A stretch of 9,556 bases of DNA, from positions 1-9,556 of the forward strand of contig QHNB01000047.1 in the NCBI GenBank assembly GCA_003217965.1. The letters are read 5' to 3'. A program made the translations under genes and the position numbers. Below are positions 5,842 through 9,556 of the stretch, piece by piece; position 1 is the stretch's first letter; each line of letters opens with the position of its first letter. A model generated the notes under the pieces. That model did no database searches. It saw only the letters and a list, made by a program, of their open reading frames with translations, and was not told the origin of the DNA. This DNA comes from Verrucomicrobiota bacterium. Lineage in GTDB: Bacteria; Verrucomicrobiota; Verrucomicrobiia; Chthoniobacterales; UBA10450.

Positions 5842-7902
5842 CTAAAGATCGCTGAAAGCGTCGTGTTTTTCGATCGTGCCGAAGCTACCTTGCTGTTGAA
5901 TGAGCTTTGCCACCAGTGCGGTCCAGCCAGTCTGATGAGAGGCGCCAAGGCCGGCTCCGTTATCGCCGTCGAAATACTCGTGGAACCAGCACCAGTCCGC
6001 ATCGGTTGCGTTAAAAGCGCCGAGCGAAGCGCGAAGACACGGTCGCTCACCGCGTTCATCGCGCAGAAATAGCTTAATCAATCTGTTTGATAGCTCATTC
6101 GCAATTTCCCTGAGAGTGGCGTAACTGCCCGAGCCGGTCGGGCACTCGACCTTGAAATCATCCCCGTAATAATGGTGAAACTTCTGCAGTGATTCGATCA
6201 ATAGATAGTTGATCGGGAACCAGATAGGACCGCGCCAATTCGAGTTGCCACCGAACAATCCCGTCTGCGATTCAGCACGTTCATAACTCACGATATAGGC
6301 AGGTCCATGACATTCCAGAACGTAAGGATGTTCCTGGTGATACTTGCTCATTGACCGGATGCCATAGTCGCTCAGAAACTCATTCGGCTCGAGCATTCGA
6401 CGCAGAAGACACTTCATTCGGTGACCGCGCGTCAACGCGATGAGGCGTCGTTCGCCCAATCCCGGTTCTTGCCAGCGCGAAATCAGCCCGGCCAGCTCCG
6501 GCTTGTTGGTGAGAATCCATTCCAATCGCTTCTTAAACTCTGGCATGGCATTGAGTAGCTCCGGTTCGATGGTCTCGACTGCAATTAACGGCAGTAAACC
6601 GACCAGGGACCGGACCCGCAGGGGAAAATGTCGAGCATCCGGTAAGTGCAACATGTCGTAGAAGAACTCGTCGGTTTCATCCCATAATCCGATCCCATCG
6701 CCGCCCATGTTATTCATTGCCGCGGCAATCCCGAGGAAATGTTCGAAGAACTTGATGGCGATGTTTTCGTAAACGGGGTTCTTCCGCGCCAGTTCCAGTG
6801 CGATCCCCATCAGATTCAGACAAAACATCCCCATCCAGCTGGTGGCGTCACTTTGTTCGAGATGACCGCCACCCGGAAGCGAGGCGCTCCGATCGAAAAC
6901 GCCGATATTATCGAGTCCGAGAAAGCCGCCCTGGAAGATGTTTCTACCTCCAGAATCTTTGCGGTTAACCCACCAGGTAAAGTTGAGCAGAAGCTTGTGG
7001 AAGATAGTTTCCAAGAAGGGGCGATCGCCTTTGCCCGTACTCTTCTCCTCGATTTTGTAAACACGCCACGTAGCCCAAGCTAAAACGGGCGGATTGACAT
7101 CCCCGAAATTCCATTCATAGGCCGGGACATCGCCGTTGGGATGCTGGTACCACTCACGGACGACTCGCTCGAGCTGGCGCTTAGCAAATCGGCTATCAAT
7201 CAGAGCGAACGGAATACAATGAAAGGCAAGATCCCACGAGGCATACCAGGGATACTCCCAATTGTCCGGCATCGACATCACCCGTTCGTTGTAGAGATGG
7301 CGCCAGTCCGAATTGCGGCCGATTTTGCGAATCTCCGGCGGCGGTGGTTGGGCTGGATCGCCATCCAACCATTCTTCGACGATGTAATAATAGAATTGCT
7401 TGTTCCAAAGGAGACCGGCGAAGGCTTGCCTTTCAATGGCCCTCTGTTCTTTGCTCAGACAAGCTGGCGCAAGGGCATCATAGAATTCATCCGCCTCCCT
7501 TCGACGCAAAACGATCGTTTCGTCAAACCGATCAAAAGGCGCCGCGCTACGATTAGTAGGAGCCTTTCGTAGTCGCAGGCGAATCTCCCGTGCTGATCCT
7601 CTTGGAATCTGGAATTGGTAAAGCGCGGCCGCCTTTGTCCCGGTCTGATCGGGTTGGATAGCGGAGCGGTCGCCATTGATGACGTATTCATGAAACGCGT
7701 CTTTGACATATCGCGGGGAATTCGGGACGCCAAAGAGCCGCTGCGTATTTGTTTCGTTTTCCGTGAAAAGAAGTTCGACTGCTCCCTGACAATGCAGCTG
7801 ATACTCTCCTAAAACGTGATGACTTGCTTCAACGGCGAGCACAGGGCCCGCGGTTGAAGATGCGAGCGTGGATGAGAATGTCTTCGGTCGCCACTTTTGC
7901 AT
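5842..7902 (-). CDS. C-terminal (catalytic) fragment of GH63/MGH1-like glucosidase
   Basis: The open frame can begin at an ATG at 7902, but its first 20 residues are out-of-frame reading of the N-terminal part. Family sequence starts with VLAVEASHHVLGEY at about 7842 and runs 666 residues to the stop at 5842. Motifs seen in order are LLFTENETN..RLFG, YVKDAFHEYVINGD, GTKAAALYQ, a WNKQFYYY strand, and WDLAFHCIPFALID..FAKRQL. These are followed by HPNGDVPAYEWNFGDVNPP, NIFQGGFLGLDNIGVFDRS, DGIGLWDE, NSNWRGPIWFPINY and the C-terminal HQTGWTALVAKLIQQ. This is the (alpha/alpha)6-barrel part that contains the active site in GH63-type enzymes. The PAYEW and WRGPIW regions are where I would expect the acid and base carboxylates, but I cannot assign them with certainty. 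No ribosome site precedes any internal start, so independent translation is doubtful. Confidence 0.78.
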   Translation of the reverse strand: MQKWRPKTFSSTLASSTAGPVLAVEASHHVLGEYQLHCQGAVELLFTENETNTQRLFGVPNSPRYVKDAFHEYVINGDRSAIQPDQTGTKAAALYQFQIPRGSAREIRLRLRKAPTNRSAAPFDRFDETIVLRRREADEFYDALAPACLSKEQRAIERQAFAGLLWNKQFYYYIVEEWLDGDPAQPPPPEIRKIGRNSDWRHLYNERVMSMPDNWEYPWYASWDLAFHCIPFALIDSRFAKRQLERVVREWYQHPNGDVPAYEWNFGDVNPPVLAWATWRVYKIEEKSTGKGDRPFLETIFHKLLLNFTWWVNRKDSGGRNIFQGGFLGLDNIGVFDRSASLPGGGHLEQSDATSWMGMFCLNLMGIALELARKNPVYENIAIKFFEHFLGIAAAMNNMGGDGIGLWDETDEFFYDMLHLPDARHFPLRVRSLVGLLPLIAVETIEPELLNAMPEFKKRLEWILTNKPELAGLISRWQEPGLGERRLIALTRGHRMKCLLRRMLEPNEFLSDYGIRSMSKYHQEHPYVLECHGPAYIVSYERAESQTGLFGGNSNWRGPIWFPINYLLIESLQKFHHYYGDDFKVECPTGSGSYATLREIANELSNRLIKLFLRDERGERPCLRASLGAFNATDADWCWFHEYFDGDNGAGLGASHQTGWTALVAKLIQQQGSFGTIEKHDAFSDL

Positions 7903-8416
7903 ACGCGATCTCGATATCGAAAAAACGGTTATCGCGAAATATCCCAGTGTCCCATAGCTCCAATTCTCGCTCCCATTTTGGGCGGCCGATATTCTCTCTT
8001 ACTAGTTCCTCGTAAGGAAAGCGCGCTTGTGGATATCGATAGAGCATTCGCATGTAGGAATGCGACGGCGTGTTGTCGAGATACCAATAGATTTCTTTGA
8101 CATCCTCACCATGATTGCCTTCATGGCCGCCGAGTCCAAAAAGCCGCTCTTTTAGAATTGGGTCATGCCCGTTCCAAAAGGCCCAGGCGAAACAAAGGCG
8201 TTGCTTGGCATCGGAAATTCCGGCCAAACCATCTTCTCCCCAGCGATAAGCCCGCGAGCGGGCATGATCGTGTGGGAAATAGCTCCAAGCGTCGCCATCC
8301 GTGCTATAATCTTCCCGGACCGTTCCCCACTGGCGTCCGCTCACATACGGTCCCCAGAAGCGCCAGGGTTGTTCGTCTCCGGCGTTTTCCTCTATTCGTG
8401 ACAGCTCCGCATTCAT
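7829..8416 (-). CDS. N-terminal fragment of GH63/MGH1-like glucosidase
   Basis: From the ATG at 8416 this fragment is 195 residues long. It holds the N-terminal signature of the family: WGPYVSGRQWGTVREDYS (21-38), AWSYFPHDHARSRAYRWGED (43-62), then GNHGEDVKEIYWYLDNTPSH (100-119), YRYPQARFPYEELV (126-139) and FFDIEIAYAK (165-174). The last family residues are DILIHARIFNRGP; the final four residues before the stop are out-of-frame sequence. The ATG at 8416 is preferred because family members usually begin some 20 residues before the W-GPY motif. An ATG at 8467 in the same frame would add 17 residues. A GAGGTG lies about 14 bases before 8416, rather far for a ribosome site. There is no signal peptide, so the intact enzyme would be cytoplasmic. 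Alone, this piece lacks the catalytic barrel and should be inactive. Confidence 0.78.
   Translation of the reverse strand: MNAELSRIEENAGDEQPWRFWGPYVSGRQWGTVREDYSTDGDAWSYFPHDHARSRAYRWGEDGLAGISDAKQRLCFAWAFWNGHDPILKERLFGLGGHEGNHGEDVKEIYWYLDNTPSHSYMRMLYRYPQARFPYEELVRENIGRPKWERELELWDTGIFRDNRFFDIEIAYAKVATEDILIHARIFNRGPCARR
7840..7850 (-). other. Frameshift/deletion junction inside the glucosidase gene
   Basis: Reading the minus strand, the upstream frame is correct through the NRGP codons (7855-7844). The downstream frame is correct from the GTG at 7842. One base (7843) is left over, so the missing segment would be 3n-1 bases long. A GGGCCC hexamer sits exactly here (7844-7849). It could be a short homology used in a deletion, or a hard-to-sequence GC spot. 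Confidence 0.6.
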
Positions 8417-8506
8417 CCCTGGTGTCGACGCACCTCTATAAAAAGCAACGCGCAATGTGCCGGTCATTGAACGCGTCGCTTTTTGTTTGAGGTTTAGGTT
8501 TCAGTC

Positions 8507-9556
8507 TCAATCCAGGGTCTGCCGATAACGTTTGATGCCAATGGTTAGAACGATGAAAGCAAAGAGCGCGATCTGCCAAAGCTGGAGCGTGACATCGATG
8601 ACGCCGTTCCCTTTCAAAAGAATGCCTCGGACGATGCGCAGAAAATGAGTAAGGGGGAAAACTTCGCCGACCATTTGGGCCCAACGCGGCATGCCGCGAA
8701 AGGGAAACATGAAACCGGAGAGCAAGATCGACGGGAGAAAAACAAAGAACGCCATCTGCACTGCTTGCAGTTGGTTTTTCGCGATCGTGGAAAACGTTAT
8801 GCCCATGGCGAGGTTCGCGACAATGAAGACGAAGGCGACCCCCAAGAGAAGCAGGATGCTTCCCTGCATGGGCACCTGAAAGAGAAAGTGCGCCGCGATC
8901 AGAATGACCGAGACCTGGATGTAGCCGACTAAAATATAGGGGACGATTTTGCCGATGAGCACTTCGCTCGGACGCGTCGGCATCGAGAGAAGATTTTCCA
9001 TCGTCCCGCGTTCACGTTCGCGAGTGATGGCCAGACCGGTGATCATCACCATCGTCATCGTTAGGATCACGCCCATGAGACCAGGCACGATGTTGTATTG
9101 GGTAACAACTTCAGGGTTGTAAAGCGCGTGAACGCGCAGATCGACCGGACCGTTCGTCGCGGCGAGCGGCCCCAGCATTCCCTTCCAATCATTTTGGAAC
9201 GCCGTATCCAAAATCGGGCCTAACGAGCCGAGCGCGATTCCAGTTGCAGCCGGATCGGTTGCGTCTGCCTCGACTAACAGCGCCGGCCGATCGCCGCGCA
9301 AAAGATCGCGGCTGAAATTTTGCGGAATGTTGATGACAAACTGCACTTGACCGCGGGCGAGCAGGTCGTGACCCTCCTCCTCGGTTTTTACCTCGCGCAC
9401 AAAATCGAAATAAGTGCTGTTTTTCATCGCGTAGAGTAGCGTCCGTCCCTGCGCACCCTGGTCCGCGAGAAGCACCGCCGCGGGCAGATGCCGCGGATCG
9501 GAATTGATCGCGTAACCGAACAATGTGAGTTGAATCAGCGGAATGCCGAGCATCAT
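8507..9556 (-). CDS. ABC-2 type transporter permease, YhhJ/YbhS-like (N-terminus beyond the window)
   Basis: The minus-strand frame is open from the window edge to the stop at 8507, giving 349 residues. Family members usually have about 25-30 residues before the GIPLIQLTLFGYAINSDPRHLP stretch (4-25) seen here. The first visible Met is therefore probably internal and the true start lies outside. After one membrane segment comes a large extracytoplasmic domain (about 20-150), with VQFVINIPQNFSRDL and VEADATDP as family-like stretches. It is followed by five or so helices. The ABC-2 signature is clear: ITRERERGTMENLL..PTRPSEVLIGKIVPYILVGY (177-212), and the later LLSGFMFPFRGMP..AQ....FPLTHFLRIVRGI (278-312). 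Such permeases pair with a cytoplasmic ATPase and a membrane-fusion protein to export drugs or other molecules. Those partners are probably upstream, past the right edge. The substrate is unknown. The glucosidase gene follows about 90 bases downstream in the same direction. Confidence 0.9.
   Translation of the reverse strand: MMLGIPLIQLTLFGYAINSDPRHLPAAVLLADQGAQGRTLLYAMKNSTYFDFVREVKTEEEGHDLLARGQVQFVINIPQNFSRDLLRGDRPALLVEADATDPAATGIALGSLGPILDTAFQNDWKGMLGPLAATNGPVDLRVHALYNPEVVTQYNIVPGLMGVILTMTMVMITGLAITRERERGTMENLLSMPTRPSEVLIGKIVPYILVGYIQVSVILIAAHFLFQVPMQGSILLLLGVAFVFIVANLAMGITFSTIAKNQLQAVQMAFFVFLPSILLSGFMFPFRGMPRWAQMVGEVFPLTHFLRIVRGILLKGNGVIDVTLQLWQIALFAFIVLTIGIKRYRQTLD

Larger units (their letters stand above)
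5842..8416 (-). pseudogene. GH63/MGH1-like glucosidase gene, broken by internal deletion plus frameshift
   Basis: Two reading frames on the minus strand together cover almost one full-length member of the roughly 880-900-residue GH63-like (MGH1-like, six-hairpin) glycosidase family. The upstream frame carries the N-terminal third and ends at a TGA at 7829-7831. The downstream frame carries the rest. The switch happens around 7840-7850, near a GGGCCC palindrome. From memory of the family, roughly 30-40 residues that normally follow the NRGP motif (the part containing an LPTLWFRNTWSWG-like core) are absent at that point. One leftover base puts the two parts out of frame. No other stop or frame break occurs in over 2.5 kb, so the lesion is recent or is an assembly error. 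The predicted enzyme, if intact, would cleave alpha-glucosidic bonds in oligosaccharides or glucosylated compounds. Confidence 0.75.

Noticed and set aside
5749..6072. A 107-codon plus-strand open frame after the MauE-like gene.
   Set aside because: It overlaps the end of the MauE-like gene in another frame and runs antisense to the strongly supported glucosidase C-terminus. It has no recognisable motif.
7829..7902. Programmed ribosomal frameshift joining the two glucosidase frames.
   Set aside because: There is no slippery heptamer at the junction, and a conserved block seems to be missing at the same spot. Frameshifting alone would not restore it.

Overview
The window looks like a chromosomal segment from a free-living Gram-negative-type bacterium. 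The DUF1573 / rhodanese / MauE trio, the Agl23-type membrane protein, the large GH63-like glucosidase and the near absence of Shine-Dalgarno sites all fit a soil Verrucomicrobiota member (Spartobacteria/Chthoniobacterales-like). This is an inference from gene content, not a taxonomic proof. I saw no rRNA, tRNA, CRISPR array, insertion sequence or phage gene. Coding density is very high and no gap between genes exceeds 100 bases.

Layout. (1) Positions 1-2381, minus strand: two consecutive polytopic membrane proteins with GT-C-glycosyltransferase-like features. The second-transcribed one runs off the left edge. The first is a member of the Agl23/TIGR03663 family. (2) Positions 2374-5795, plus strand: a tight five-gene run of rmlB, rmlD, a DUF1573 protein, a rhodanese-like protein with an N-terminal export or anchor segment, and a MauE/DoxX-type membrane protein. 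The last four genes overlap or are separated by 2 bases, so they look translationally coupled. The rmlB start and the best ATG of the divergent Agl23-like gene share one 8-base palindrome, which leaves no intergenic promoter space. (3) Positions 5842-8467, minus strand, convergent with region 2: a GH63/MGH1-like glucosidase gene split into two reading frames. At the frame break the protein also jumps over a conserved stretch of roughly 30-40 residues, so this looks like a small internal deletion with frameshift, or an assembly defect. (4) Positions 8507-9556, minus strand: an ABC-2 permease of the YhhJ/YbhS type, cut by the right edge.

How the genes may work together. RmlB and RmlD are two of the four enzymes that make dTDP-L-rhamnose; rmlA and rmlC are not in the window. 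The neighbouring GT-C-like proteins could use lipid-linked sugars for surface or extracytoplasmic glycosylation, so regions 1 and 2 together suggest cell-surface glycan assembly. The DUF1573-rhodanese-MauE trio is predicted to be exported or membrane-bound, and each member carries a paired-cysteine motif. This suggests an extracytoplasmic thiol/sulfur redox module appended to the rhamnose operon. That trio, the broken glucosidase and the overlapping divergent starts are the parts most worth a second look.
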